Source: Cornus controversa (Eukaryota > Streptophyta > Magnoliopsida > Cornales > Cornaceae). From it: a stretch of 64,000 nt of DNA. Positions 47,401 to 60,302 of this stretch are shown here, in pieces. The stretch's first letter is position 1, and every line of letters starts with the position of its first letter. The notes under the pieces were generated by a model. It was not told the origin of the DNA and did no database searches. It saw only the letters and a list, made by a program, of their open reading frames with translations. The stretch lies in contig CM048848.1 of NCBI GenBank assembly GCA_026545225.1, forward strand, positions 16,233,353 through 16,297,352, read 5' to 3'. Made by a program: the position numbers and the translations under genes.

Positions 47401-47526
47401 TTTAATTTTCAATATATGGAAATTTAAGAAAATTTTAAAAATTATGTACCATTAAAGTGATGTAAAAAGTATAAAAAGTATCCAAGATATGTATATGTAT
47501 ACAAAATCTAAAGTTCGTACCACATG
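44424..47526. other. Long AT-rich stretch without recognised gene
   Basis: Only short, unrecognised open frames (44879-45217 minus, 46349-46585 plus). A phrase GAGCAAATTGCA recurs at about 47085 and 47277 and may mark a small transposon. Nothing else can be supported. Confidence 0.5.
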
Positions 47527-47643
47527 TGGTGACACTAGTAAGTTCTCCATAAACGTAAGATTGCACCAAGGATCAATCCTTTTTATGCTAAGCCCATAAA
47601 AAGGATCAATCTTTTTGCAATCCTATGTTTTTGCAATCCTACA

Positions 47644-47704
47644 TTTAAAACAACATCAAGTGGTGACACTAGTAAGTTCTCCATAAACTTGATGTTGTTT
47701 TAAA
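47644..47704. repeat. 18-bp perfect inverted repeat (foldback)
   Basis: TTTAAAACAACATCAAGT (47644-47661) and its exact complement (47687-47704) enclose a 25-base loop. The loop sequence 'GTGACACTAGTAAGTTCTCC' occurs also at about 47529-47548. Confidence 0.85.
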
Positions 47705-49637
47705 AGTGTAAAATAACTCGCAAGTGTACGAATCTATTGAAGTATAGATTAGCAAGAACGAGGTCGAACCCAAGGGAATGCTTTGAGAAGAAAAAGTAAT
47801 ACAAATTCAAATAATTTAAAACTAATCTAGTTTAAACACAAGTTTGTTGATTTAAGATAAATTAAACTAACATGCAAATAAAATAACACTATTGAAATCA
47901 AATAGAGGAAATAACTAAGGTTTCGGATTCCACCACCATTAAATCCATGAACCTTCTAATATTCATTTATTAATCCCCAAATTAAGAGTAGCAATTAAGA
48001 AATCAATCTATTGCTTACTCAAGATTTAACAATAAAGCACTATGAAAAATATATTAAAAATGTAGATTTTCCTTCGCTTTACTAGTGTAAAATTCTAAGT
48101 ATCTTATATATCCAATTTAATGGAAAATATAAGATCAAAGATTATCACTTTTAAGAAATACAAACCCAAGCTTAGATTAATTATAATACTTTCTAACTAC
48201 CACGTATACATGATCTAAATGGTGAAAGAACTATAAAATAATTAATCACAATAATCGAAAATCATAAGCATTTAAATCATACACATGGGAATCAATTAAT
48301 GAACAAAAGAAATTCATTTCATTAATGAAGGTTTCCTCCTCAACCCTAGTTGAGGAGTTTAGTTACACGTGGTAGAAGAAGAAGATAACAAAATAAATAA
48401 AGACATAATGAAATAAATAAATAAAACCTGGATTGTCTCTGTCTTCTCTGCTCTGGCCTTCTCATCTTTTTTCTCCCAAAAAATCCCCAATTCTACTCAT
48501 CTCTTTCTCTTATATAGAGGTCCTCTAGGGTGTTCTCCAAGTAAAAGAAAATAGGAAAGTGTTTAGGAGAAAATCTAGTCTGAATTGAAATTCAATTTGG
48601 ACATTGAATTAGTACGATTCACAAAATTTTTGTGAAATACAAATATCTCCAGAATCGAATTTCCTACAACCCATGCAAAAATAAAGTCCAATTGACACTC
48701 AGAAATATGAATTTCAGGAAATTTTCCAAAATGGAATTAAAATTGGATTATGCGCAGAATTGGGCTTTAGGCCCGTAATCTTCTTAAGCAGTTATAATTC
48801 TCTTGGACCTCTTCCTTGGGCTAATTTGAGTTAAAATATAGAGTTAAATAGATCCATTAGATGTAGGCTTCATATAACCCAAACTTACATATTGCTAGTC
48901 CCTTAGCAATAGAACAAAATAAAACTATAACAATGGAAACTAACTAAACACAAACTAAATACTCGACTCCTCTTTTGTGGGAGAAACGATTGAATTTAGC
49001 ATATGCATCAAGCCTTTGAACCCCTAGGTTCCCCCTAGTGGACGAGTTATCGTCTCGTGAGGGTTTCCAGAAATGTTACCCACAAACATTTAAAATTTTT
49101 GTTTAAACATTAATCAAGAAGAAGATTACAATATATAGTTACAAACTTACATTCAAGAATAATTTCAAATTTTCAAATTCCATAATTCAAAGTAATGGTC
49201 CCCATGCATAATTCATATCAACACATCTCAAAGCAACCAACTCTAGCTCCCTCGTGAAAAGTGAACTAGCAATCATCTCATGTGACATAACCCAGCTCCA
49301 AATATATTAACTCATATACACCTCCAACTCACTAGCTCCCCTTATTGAAATCATACTTCTAAACATGAATACATGACTCTTTTTTTTTCCTTCTTTTTTT
49401 TTTCATTGCTTTATTGGTTGTGCAATGTCTTGGTCTATTAAGCTTTCTGAAAGATCCATGTAGCAAGCTTTCAGTTAGTAACTCCCAAACCGGATGGCTT
49501 TAGGGCACTAGGTGTTAAGAGACCCCAAAGAACCTAATAACTCGAATCAATCAGGCTACAAATCAAAACAACCAATACTCATCTTTTCTCACCCTTTCAC
49601 TTTTGACACAAACACTCCGTGCTTCCTGAGACATAGA

Positions 49638-52600
49638 TGTAAGGACCGGTTTATTTTTGGCCGGTTCTGAACTAATTTTGGACCGGGTTTCCTTTTTTCG
49701 AATTAATTAATTTTGAAAATGTGTGGATATATATATATATAAATGGAATTATATATATATATATATATACATATGTATGTATGTAGAGATGGAAGATATA
49801 TATATATGGGATTATATATATATGTATTTGGAGGAGGTATATCTATATATATGTGGACATATGTATTGGTATATATATATGTATATATTATATGTGTATA
49901 ATTTGAATATGTGGCTGGGAGCAAGTAAGGTGATTATGTGGTGTAGAAAAGAAGATAAGAGTGAAGTGAAAGAGGCCATGTGTGGGTGTCGGCTGGCAGA
50001 AGAGAAATGAGAGAAGAAAGAAAAGAAAAAGAGAAAAGAAGAAAAAGAAAGAAAAGAAAGAAGAAGAGAAAAGAAAAAAAAAGAGAAAAAGAAGAAAAGA
50101 AAAAGAAAAGGGAAAAGAAAAGAGAAAGAAGAGAGAGGAGAAGTCGGGGAGAGAGAGAGAGAGAGAAACCGAGTGAGATCGGGAGAGAGAAATCGAGAAG
50201 GGGGAGGAGCTCGACGGCGCTCCGGCGGCTCGTGGGTCCGTTCAGCGGTAGCTGCTCCGGCGTGAGCACTGCTGGGTTCGGCCGTGACGCTCGGACGAGT
50301 GGTCCGTGGTGGCGTGACCGAAGGAAGATGGTGGGTTTCGGTGGCTTGACGGCGTGGGTTCGTTGGCGGTGGGCCGGTGACGGCGACTCGCAGTGGTCTG
50401 CCGGAGGTGTTGCTCGGTGGTTCGGCTGAGCACGACTGGGTCGTGTTTGGTTCGATTAGGGGGTTCGGTTTTGACTCCTCTGTTCACGGTTTGGGTCGAA
50501 CTCGGATGGGTCTTTCTTCGTGGGGCAGCCATGGCCGAAATTGAAGGTTGAGGTGGTGCTCCAGAGGAAAGGGTGGCTCGGTTTGTGTAGTCGGCGGCTT
50601 GGGGGTAGCTGTCGAAGGTGGTTTTTGGACTGTTGGTGATGGTTCAGCTGGGCTGTGTGGGCTTCACTGCTGGTATTTCACTTGGGCTTCCAATTTACAT
50701 ATTTTGGACTAAATTTAAATATTTAAGTTTAGTCTTTTGAAATTGATATATTGGGATAGTTTGAAATTGGGTTATGGATTATGATGCTGGGTTGAAATTT
50801 GTTTGGGATCACATTTGGTTGTGTTTGGGGCTTGTGACAGAGGTGGTCCATGGGGGTTCGTAATGTTTGGTCTCGGCTGAGGGGTTGCTGAGTTGTGGGT
50901 TCACTTCGGCTGGGTTTTCGGATGGTTCCGGCGAGTTTGGGTGGTTAGTTTGTTGCATGGTTGAGGGGCAGCCATGGCTTGGTAGTTGATGGTGTTGCGG
51001 CTAAATGGTGCTGTGCAAGGGTTGGAGAGATGGTGGAATTTTGTGGTGGTTTAGGGGCTGAACTTGGGTTCGGCTAATGAGTGTAATGCATGATAGTGGA
51101 CTTTGATTTGGGCCTTGGTGGATTGGAATATTGGGCTAAATTGGGATTACTTTTCTTGACCCAATTGGAAATTTAATTTGGATCAATTAATTGGACTGGT
51201 TTAATTGGCTTGAAGATGGGTTGGGCTTGAGACTTGAATTTAAATTCGACTTCCCTTGGACTTAAGACACGCAAGGACGTGTAACGCCATTCCGGCATAG
51301 CAATGGACGGTGATCATTTTAACTTTTGTGAAATTGGAGATTTTTGGAGTTCTCACTCCAAATTGAGGTAGGGGGTGTGCGTTGTGTTTTTCATTCCAAG
51401 TTTAATTTCATGTTAATGACATAAAGTATATGTTTTTATGCTATTTGTGATTAAATGAACTTTGGAATATAATCTTTGTTTTAAATTGATGCATGATTCA
51501 AATTGCATGAATTGTTGTTTGTACCTTATGTGACATGTAGCGCATATATGAACCTTATGGTTGAAAATTGTGTTATATATATGATGAGATTGTCTTTTAA
51601 ATTGGAAATGGTCGATTGATGTCATTGAATGCATGAATTGCTTAATCGTCCAAATTGATCACATATTGCATTTATAGAATCTTTGGTGAATTTATTGAAA
51701 AGTTTGAGTTTGGGAATTGAAAGTATGCTTGTGGCATTGTGAATGGTTGAATAACATGCTAGAATGGATATAGGGCATGTATTGAGTGCAATGCATCCAA
51801 TGTGCGAATGTATGTGCATGAATGTGAAGTATTTTGTGCTTGTGATGAATACTCGGGAATGACTCATAGAAAATTATAGAGGAAAAGATCCTCTTGGGGT
51901 TGAAAGTCCTCTACCTTGCGCAAGTGGGTGGTGACCGGACGGGTTAGTAGCCCGAAATAGCCAAAGGGTTTTAAGATATGGGACTACGGTACATATCATG
52001 TGTGTGGCGTGCGTGTGAGCTCAATTCCGAGTATAGTGTAATTTTTGTGTTGAATTATGTGACGTGATGTGACTTATGTGAAGTAAGTGAATTTGTTGAT
52101 AAATTCGTGTGTGTCATATGTTATAGATATGATGGATTGTGAAATGAAGTATGTTGTAAAATTATGTGGTTGTCCAGTTACATTTGATACATATGCCACG
52201 ATTTGAAAGAAATGAGTAGAAATGTGAGTTTTATGATGATTCCGTTAAACTTGTGTTTAAATCCCATTTTTGGTCATATGTTATAGATATGATGAGACGG
52301 TGCATTATTGCATGTTAGATTGAAAATTTTGTGGTAGTCATGCATCTTGATGTCTATGCCATGTGAAGTGAAAGTTTCGGTCTTTGGACTAGAATGCTAG
52401 GAAGCATGACACGTAGTTAAGCGGTGCGTGTTGATTGTGTTTATGCGTTGATATGAGATATGAATTTGGACGGATTGCACGACGTATTACCTTGAGCCCG
52501 TTGAAAATTGCTCATCCCCCTACACTAACACTTTCAGGACATGACAAGGAGATGGTTGGTGGCGTGCAATCGTCAGTTGGACTTAGAATTAGAAGGATTT

Positions 52601-53012
52601 CTTATTTTTAATCTTTATGTTATGCGCATCCGAGATGTGGACATGATGCGCTTAAACATGTATAAAGAGATTTCTATTCTAAGATATTGTATATGGACAC
52701 TGTGACTTTAATGTTGCTTTGTAGATTAGAATGATTATGTATGTTGTAGAAATGCTGGGGGGGACACGTGCCCAGAAGTGTCCATTTTTATTGTTAGATA
52801 TAAATGATGGGGGGACACGAGCCCAGAAGTGTCCATTTGAATTGAAAGCAGGTATAACACGCCAGGACCTGATTATTTAGAATGGGTCATGCCCAATTTT
52901 CGTAAAAATAATAGGAAATTGAGATTGTATGATCAGGTGGTGGTTATAGCGTGAGGGTGACCTCACGGAGTTCACACCTCGATTTTTGGGCCTCAGGAAT
53001 CGGGGCGTGACA
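49638..53012 (+). repeat. 5' LTR of non-coding element copy 2
   Basis: 3,375 bp. The first about 70 bp and everything after 'GAGATTTTTGGAGTTCTCAC' (about 51340) match copy 1; between them the TA and GA tracts keep the same order but the G-rich part (50200-50700) is distinct. Confidence 0.88.
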
Positions 53013-53015
53013 GAA

Positions 53016-53027
53016 TGGTATCAGAGC
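53016..53027 (+). other. Primer-binding site, copy 2
   Basis: TGGTATCAGAGC, three bases after the LTR end. Confidence 0.9.
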
Positions 53028-53028
53028 A

Positions 53029-53321
53029 CTAGGTTGGAATACCTAGGGACGACGGGTGATGGACGTATCATGTGTATGGTTGAGAAGGTTGGATTTTGTA
53101 CCTGATACCAGAGTGGTATCTATCTGAGCACTAGGTTGGAATACCTAGGGGCGACGGGTAAGGATTGAGGATGTCTGGATTGCTGTTAAGGCATTTGGTT
53201 TGAAAACCTAGGGTATCAAAGTCATAGGTTCGAATACCTAAGGAAGGATGGTCAAATCATGTGATGGTTTGGAGATAGGCAATGGTTGATAGTTATCTGA
53301 ATGATAGGTTTGATTACCTAT
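53029..53321 (+). other. Stem-loop array downstream of PBS, copy 2
   Basis: Counterparts of the five stem-loops of copy 1 at 53029-53046, 53131-53148, about 53195-53210, 53225-53240 and 53304-53321. Four keep perfect arms; the third has changed sequence but still can pair (GGTT/AACC). The GATACCAGAGTGGTATC hairpin is conserved at 53104-53120. Confidence 0.7.
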
Positions 53322-56186
53322 GGATGATAGTGGAACGACTTGCTCGGTTTGAGCAATCCTAATGAAAGATCAAAGTGTTGGTGTGTAAAATTGGTTTCGA
53401 TTGGTAATAACTCCCAGAGTTGGTTGGGTTTAGATTTTAACTTAGTGATTAAGCCTTGTTTGTGAGTAACGAATAGATACCGCAAGGGATATTGCGAGTG
53501 TTTAAGTCCTTAGAGGTACTTAGGGGCTTATGATGTGTTATTGGTAAGTGTATTGGCGAGGATGGCAGTTGAGATTGAAAGAGGATACAAGGAAGGCATG
53601 TTGCCGGAGTTGGGCTAACTGGGAAAAGTGGCCTGGCCAGACATTTTTCTTGTAGACGTTGAGTTGTTTCGTCTGGATGACGACGGATAAAAGATTCTCT
53701 ATAGTGGGAATGTCACTGAAAGTGATTGGTGTAGATAGTCAAGGATACTACTTTAGACTATAGATGTGGATAGATTGGTAGGTGTTTATCAATGAGTATG
53801 GAGAATGAGAGTAAGTTGGTTTGAACCACTCTAGATTTTGTGTTCTAGTATATGTGTATACTAGGGGGACTGGGCCGTGTTTCACACTTGCTCAGGTAGA
53901 GGAAGTACCGGGACTGTGTACGGTCAGAGGTATTTTCCTGGTATTAGCCCGAGAGCTAGGGTGTTGATTTATGCATCATATGTCATATCATGCATGGTAC
54001 GTGTTTAATTGTTTAGCATGTTGTGTGTTATATGTTATGTGGTGTATGTGATTCGTGTAACTGAGCATTGCATTTTTGTGTTGCATTTTGTGTCACATGG
54101 TAAGTAGTGACATGTAGTCACCTAGCGATTTCAGTTTTGAGGATTGGTAAACCTGGGTAGAGGTTTGAACCCGAGTGGGCCATGTAGTGATAGGCTTTGA
54201 GAGTATGAGTCTGGAATTGTGGAGAAAGGTATGGTTTACCTTGTAGTTTCCCAAACCGAGAGTTTGGTGGTCCAGATTTGCGTTGCACTCTTACACGATT
54301 ATTGAGGACTCGGAATCGACCTAATTCTTAGAATCAGCGGACATGTGATGATTTTGATGATGCATTGGCGATGCATCGTAATGCCTAGGTGCTGATTAAT
54401 GCAATGGTAATGCATGGAAGGATTTGTGGGGTCCTAGACGAAGCAGTCAGGATCTTGGGGTGTCAAGTGAGATGCTGGAAAGGAATGGATAAATACCCGA
54501 GCAGTAAAAAAAAAAAAAAAAAAAAAAAATGTCCGTCAGGAATAATGGACGAGTGAGTCAGATTCATTCTTTGAGAAATGAGGTTGTGAAGTTAAGGGCA
54601 TGTAAAACCCCAATCTTGGCACTAAATGCCAATGGAAATGTAGTCCACAAAAATGGATAGGACTGGATGATTTGTTTTGACAAGTGCACTCCTAATGTGC
54701 CTTGACCTCAGTGGGGTACTGTGATATGCGCATGATTGATGCAATTAGATCGTAGTGTGGATATGATGTTAAGAGAATGATGGGTTGAAAGTGGACGAGG
54801 ATCCTAACATATGGTATCTAAAGTGAAGATAATTTCTTACCGTGAAGGGGGGAGGTGGACGCAGTGGACGTGTAGATGCAATGGGCTGCGGTCACTGTAT
54901 GGTTGCTATTTGGTTACTGTAGGTGACCTCGAACTTTCATTGGTAAGGGTTATCTAAAGAAGTGCTAATATGAGAGAACCTCTCTCTAACTGTCAACTAG
55001 TTTCTTGGAGTGAAGGATGAAATGAGAAATGGTTCTCCTCTTGAATAACGAGACTATAAACCAGTGGGATGTAAGATCCTAGACTTGGCATTGGATTTTA
55101 ACGGGTTGTGGTCTATGAGACTGGGCAGGATTATGTGGCTTGCTGCGGCAAGTACACTATTTATGTGATTTTTATTGGCGAGTACACGGTTATGTATCTT
55201 GCTGGTGAGTGCACTTGTGATATGCACTGGATTGATGTGGCTTGTGTTATGAAGATGCCCAGGATATTAGGCTAAGCCCAGGAATGGTATGCCAAATTAA
55301 AAGTCATGTTTGACAATGACGGAGCGATTTGGAGCATTGATGATCCGAGGTAATAGGGAAGTATCACTGTGAGTGATTGGTATGATTAGTCAAAGGTGTT
55401 GCCTTAGACTAGAGATAGAGATGGACTGGATAGGTCTTGAGGTAGAGAATGTGGACTCTAAGAAGCAAGTGCTTCGGAGGAAAGTGAAAGTGAACCGTAC
55501 ATGGGGTTCGGAGTACACAACGATGTCACGGAAGTGGTTAATTATCCACTAGGTTTGATCATTCGGAGTCGTCTATTCAACTTGTGATTGTCTCGGAGTT
55601 GTCCACTCACATTAGCTAGACCATCCCGTGGTTATACTGCTTTAAAGCAGTCGAGGTGCACTGTTGTGCAAGACTTAAGAGTTATGAGTTAGGTGTTGTA
55701 AGAACAACGCCTGGAGTATCTGGAGAGAGAAAGTGACGATTATCGACGTGAGTGTTGATTCTACACGTTGAATTGTACATACAAGATGGAACTTTCTTGA
55801 AAAGAAGCACAAGTGGAATGATTTCCATGAGACGAGTGGAAATGAATTGAGGGTATTTGCAAAGAATTGGTATAAAGGAGTGTTCGTGGATTGTGATTAC
55901 AAGATGTACGGATTATGGTATCAATGAGAGGTGAATGTATGAATTTCGTCAAGTTTTAATCAAGCCGAGTTTGTGTAGGAATTGGTGAGGCGGATGGCGA
56001 TGAGCTTATGCCTGTGTATTGCATATGTATGATTAGCTTTTGTGGTTGTAAAATTCTTGGAATGACTCTTGAGATTTGGAGCGGTGACATGTAACCTGAG
56101 TCACCTCGGCTTCCGTGAGTCAGAAGTTCGGAGATGGAATTGAGTATACAAATTTCGAGGACGAAATTTTTTGAAGGTGGGAAGGT

Positions 56187-56300
56187 TGTAAGGACCGGTT
56201 TATTTTTGGCCGGTTCCGAACTAATTTTGGACCGGGTTTCCTTTTTTCGAATTAATTAATTTTGAAAATGTGTGCATATATATATATATATAAATGGAAT

Positions 56301-56334
<34 letters not shown>

Positions 56335-59300
56335 GAGATGGAAGATATATATATATGGGATTATATATATATGTATTTGGAGGAGGTATATCTATATATA
56401 TGTGGACATATGTATTGGTATATATATATATGTATATATTATATGTGTATAATTTGAATATGTGGCTGGGAGCAAGTAAGGTGATTATGTGGTGTAGAAA
56501 AGAAGATAAGAGTGAAGTGAAAGAGGCCATGTGTGGGTGTCGGCTGGCAGAAGAGAAATGAGAGAAGAAAGAAAAGAAAAAGAGAAAAGAAGAAAAAGAA
56601 AGAAAAGAAAGAAGAAGAGAAAAGAAAAAAAAAAGAGAAAAAGAAGAAAAGAAAAAGAAAAGGGAAAAGAAAAGAGAAAGAAGAGAGAGGAGAAGTCGGG
56701 GAGAGAGAGAAAGAGAGAAACCGAGTGAGATCGGGAGAGAGAAATCGAGAAGGGGGAGGAGCTCGACGGCGCTCCGGCGGCTCGTGGGTCCGTTCGGCGG
56801 TAGCTGCTCCGGCGTGAGCACTGCTGGGTTCGGCCGTGACGCTCGGACGAGTGGTCCGTGGTGGCGTGACCGAAGGAAGATGGTGGGTTTCGGTGGCTTG
56901 ACGGCGTGGGTTCGTTGGCGGTGGGCCGGTGACGGCGACTCGCAGTGGTCTGCCGGAGGTGTTGCTCGGTGGTTCGGCTGAGCACGACTGGGTCGTGTTT
57001 GGTTCGATTAGGGGGTTCGGTTTTGACTCCTCTGTTCACGGTTTGGGTCGAACTCGGATGGGTCTTTCTTCGTGGGGCAGCCATGGCCGAAATTGAAGGT
57101 TGAGGTGGTGCTCCAGAGGAAAGGGTGGCTCGGTTTGTGTAGTCGGCGGCTTGGGGGTAGCTGTCGAAGGTGGTTTTTGGACTGTTGGTGATGGTTCAGC
57201 TGGGCTGTGTGGGCTTCACTGCTGGTATTTCACTTGGGCTTCCAATTTACATATTTTGGACTAAATTTAAATATTTAAGTTTAGTCTTTTGAAATTGATA
57301 TATTGGGATAGTTTGAAATTGGGTTATGGATTATGATGCTGGGTTGAAATTTGTTTGGGATCACATTTGGTTGTGTTTGGGGCTTGTGACAGAGGTGGTC
57401 CATGGGGGTTCGTAATGTTTGGTCTCGGCTGAGGGGTTGCTGAGTTGTGGGTTCACTTCGGCTGGGTTTTCGGATGGTTCCGGCGAGTTTGGGTGGTTAG
57501 TTTGTTGCATGGTTGAGGGGCAGCCATGGCTTGGTAGTTGATGGTGTTGCGGCTAAATGGTGCTGTGCAAGGGTTGGAGAGATGGTGGAATTTTGTGGTG
57601 GTTTAGGGGCTGAACTTGGGTTCGGCTAATGAGTGTAATGCATGATAGTGGACTTTGATTTGGGCCTTGGTGGATTGGAATATTGGGCTAAATTGGGATT
57701 ACTTTTCTTGACCCAATTGGAAATTTAATTTGGATCAATTAATTGGACTGGTTTAATTGGCTTGAAGATGGGTTGGGCTTGAGACTTGAATTTAAATTCG
57801 ACTTCCCTTGGACTTAAGACACGCAAGGACGTGTAACGCCATTCCGGCATAGCAATGGACGGTGATCATTTCAACTTTGGAATATAATCTTTGTTTTAAA
57901 TTGATGCATGATTCAAATTGCATGAATTGTTGTTTGTACCTTATGTGACATGTAGCGCATATATGAACCTTATGGTTGAAAATTGTGTTATATATATGAT
58001 GAGATTGTCTTTTAAATTGGAAATGGTCGATTGATGTCATTGAATGCATGAATTGCTTAATCGTCCAAATTGATCACATATTGCATTTATGGAATCTTTG
58101 GTGAATTTATTGAAAAGTTTGAGTTTGGGAATTGAAAGTATGCTTGTGGCATTGTGAATGGTTGAATAACATGCTAGAATGGATATAGGGCATGTATTGA
58201 GTGCAATGCATCCAATGTGCGAATGTATGTGCATGAATGTGAAGTATTTTGTGCTTGTGATGAATACTCGGGAATGACTCATAGAAAATTATAGAGGAAA
58301 AGATCCTCTTGGGGTTGAAAGTCCTCTACCTTGCGCAAGTGGGTGGTGACCGGACGGGTTAGTAGCCCGAAATAGCCAAAGGGTTTTAAGATATGGGACT
58401 ACGGTACATATCATGTGTGTGGCGTGCGTGTGAGCTCAATTCCGAGTATAGTGTAATTTTTGTGTTGAATTATGTGACGTGATGTGACTTATGTGAAGTA
58501 AGTGAATTTGTTGATAAATTCGTGTGTGTCATATGTTATAGATATGATGGATTGTGAAATGAAGTATGTTGTAAAATTATGTGGTTGTCCAGTTACATTT
58601 GATACATATGCCACGGTTTGAAAGAAATGAGTAGAAATGTGAGTTTTATGATGATTCCGTTAAACTTGTGTTTAAATCCCATTTTTGGTCATATGTTATA
58701 GATATGATGAGACGGTGCATTATTGCATGTTAGATTGAAAATTTTGTGGTAGTCATGCATCTTGATGTCTATGCCATGTGAAGTGAAAGTTTCGGTCTTT
58801 GGACTAGAATGCTAGGAAGCATGACACGTAGTTAAGCGGTGCGTGTTGATTGTGTTTATGCGTTGATATGAGATATGAATTTGGACGGATTGCACGACGT
58901 ATTACCTTGAGCCCGTTGAAAATTGCTCATCCCCCTACACTAACACTTTCAGGACATGACAAGGAGATGGTTGGTGGCGTGCAATCGTCAGTTGGACTTA
59001 GAATTAGAAGGATTTCTTATTTTTAATCTTTATGTTATGCGCGTCCGAGATGTGGACATGATGCGCTTAAACATGTATAAAGAGATTTCTATTCTAAGAT
59101 ATTGTATATGGACACTGTGACTTTAATGTTGCTTTGTAGATTAGAATGATTATGTATGTTGTAGAAATGCTGGGGGGACACGTGCCCAGAAGTGTCCATT
59201 TTTATTGTTAGATATAAATGCTGGGGGGACACGAGCCCAGAAGTGTCCATTTGAATTGAAAGCAGGTATAACACGCCAGGACCTGATTATTTAGAATGGG

Positions 59301-59426
59301 TCATGCCCAATTTTCGTAAAAATAATAGGAAATTGAGATTGTATGATCAGGTGGTGGTTATAGCGTGAGGGTGACCTCACGGAGTTCACACCTCGATTTT
59401 TGGGCCTCGGGAATCGGGGCGTGACA
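56187..59426 (+). repeat. 3' LTR of non-coding element copy 2
   Basis: 3,240 bp, about 135 bp shorter than its partner at 49638-53012 and otherwise nearly identical. Confidence 0.88.
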
Positions 59427-59985
59427 ACAGAAGCCCGGTTACTCATGAAAAGGATCAAATTAATTTTCTATTCATCACATATTCTTTTTTTTTCTTTTTC
59501 TTTTTTTTCATTGAAGTCATGTAAAACATATCATTGGTACTCATTCTCAAGGGATACCAATTAATATCAAGTATATGTAATCCAACAACTCAAAGCCAAA
59601 GTTTATACCCCATTAGATTATGCTAGTGTGCATGTGCATGTGAGGAAACTAAAACCAATCACCCCAAAGCATGTCAATGCAAACAATGATTAAAACCACT
59701 TAATTCAAACCACAGTTTCTAAAAATTTAAAACATACCCAAGAATTGCAAGTTAAGCACCTACATAAAGTATTAATCCCTTGAAATGTAAAAACATCATA
59801 TCTAAAAACAAAACAAAATAAAATAATAAACAAACTATGAAAATAATGTAACAAAAAAGTCTTAAAAAAAAAATTCATAAAATTCTCCCCCCATTGCAAT
59901 AAAGCACATAAAAAGGCATCGCCTCACCCCCAAACTTAAACTATACATTGTTCTTAATGTACACCCAATCAATGTATAGAGAATG

Positions 59986-60302
59986 GTTAGAACGATATTA
60001 CCAGAAAACGGGAGTAGTGGCAAGAAAATTGAGCAAACCAGTCCTACAGTTGATGTTACAACCTGTCAAAACAACGACTAAGTAAAATAACATGGGTGAA
60101 AATAAATATGAAACAGAAAGTAAAAATAAAATGATTTTTTTTTTTGAAACCTAATCTTTAGGTGAAAACCACATGTACTACTCTTCTCCTCATTCTCTGA
60201 ACTGGTGGGTCCCAATTTTTCAAGGTGTATATGTAATAAGATATTAATTATTCAGACACTCTAATGTATAGAGTATAAAGGGGTTGCCTTTCTTTATTAA
60301 AG
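59986..60302. other. Unassigned AT-rich DNA
   Basis: No gene recognised; may still belong to the minus-strand Tat/Athila-like fossil. Confidence 0.4.

Larger units (their letters stand above)
53013..56186 (+). other. Conserved non-coding interior, copy 2
   Basis: 3.17 kb, aligned end to end with 5802-8992; no reading frame of note. It contains a run of 24 A at 54506-54529 that is absent from copy 1. The polypurine region GAAGGTGGGAAGGT is at 56173-56186. Confidence 0.8.
49638..59426 (+). mobile_element. Young non-coding LTR retrotransposon (LARD-type), copy 2
   Basis: 9,789 bp: 5' LTR 49638-53012, interior 53013-56186, 3' LTR 56187-59426. It has the same termini as copy 1 (TGTAAGGACC...GGGGCGTGACA), the same PBS, stem-loop array, interior and polypurine region. 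The flanking five bases are ATAGA and ACAGA, a target duplication with one difference. LTRs differ by roughly ten substitutions over 3.2 kb, about 0.3 per cent, and in total length, so insertion is recent. The 5' half of its LTR is largely different from that of copy 1, defining a second subfamily. It is non-coding by design and appears structurally whole. Confidence 0.88.
47705..59985 (-). mobile_element. Old Ty3/gypsy Tat/Athila-like fossil, split by copy 2
   Basis: On the minus strand, 59925-59970 reads 'ACATTAAGAACAATGTATAG' then TTTAAGTTTGGGGGTGA, a phrase typical of the 3' region of Tat/Athila elements. At the other end, 47710-47800 carries the 'CTCGCAAGTGTACGAATCTAT' and 'GGTCGAACCCAAGGGAA' phrases common in plant LTR elements. 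The left part 47705-49637 and the right part 59432-59985 are non-coding and interrupted by the young element at 49638. It is heavily decayed; LTR limits could not be set. Confidence 0.5.

Noticed and set aside
49980-50429. 149-codon plus-strand Lys/Arg/Glu frame
   Set aside because: Translation of the GA-rich purine tract of the LTR followed by the G-rich block; no family resemblance.
56300-57084. Long minus-strand frames up to 199 codons in the LTRs (also at 2563-3010, 9379-9838 and 49934-50532)
   Set aside because: They read through TA and GA simple-sequence tracts; composition is Ser/Phe/Leu or Tyr/Ile only, with no domain. They repeat because the LTR repeats.
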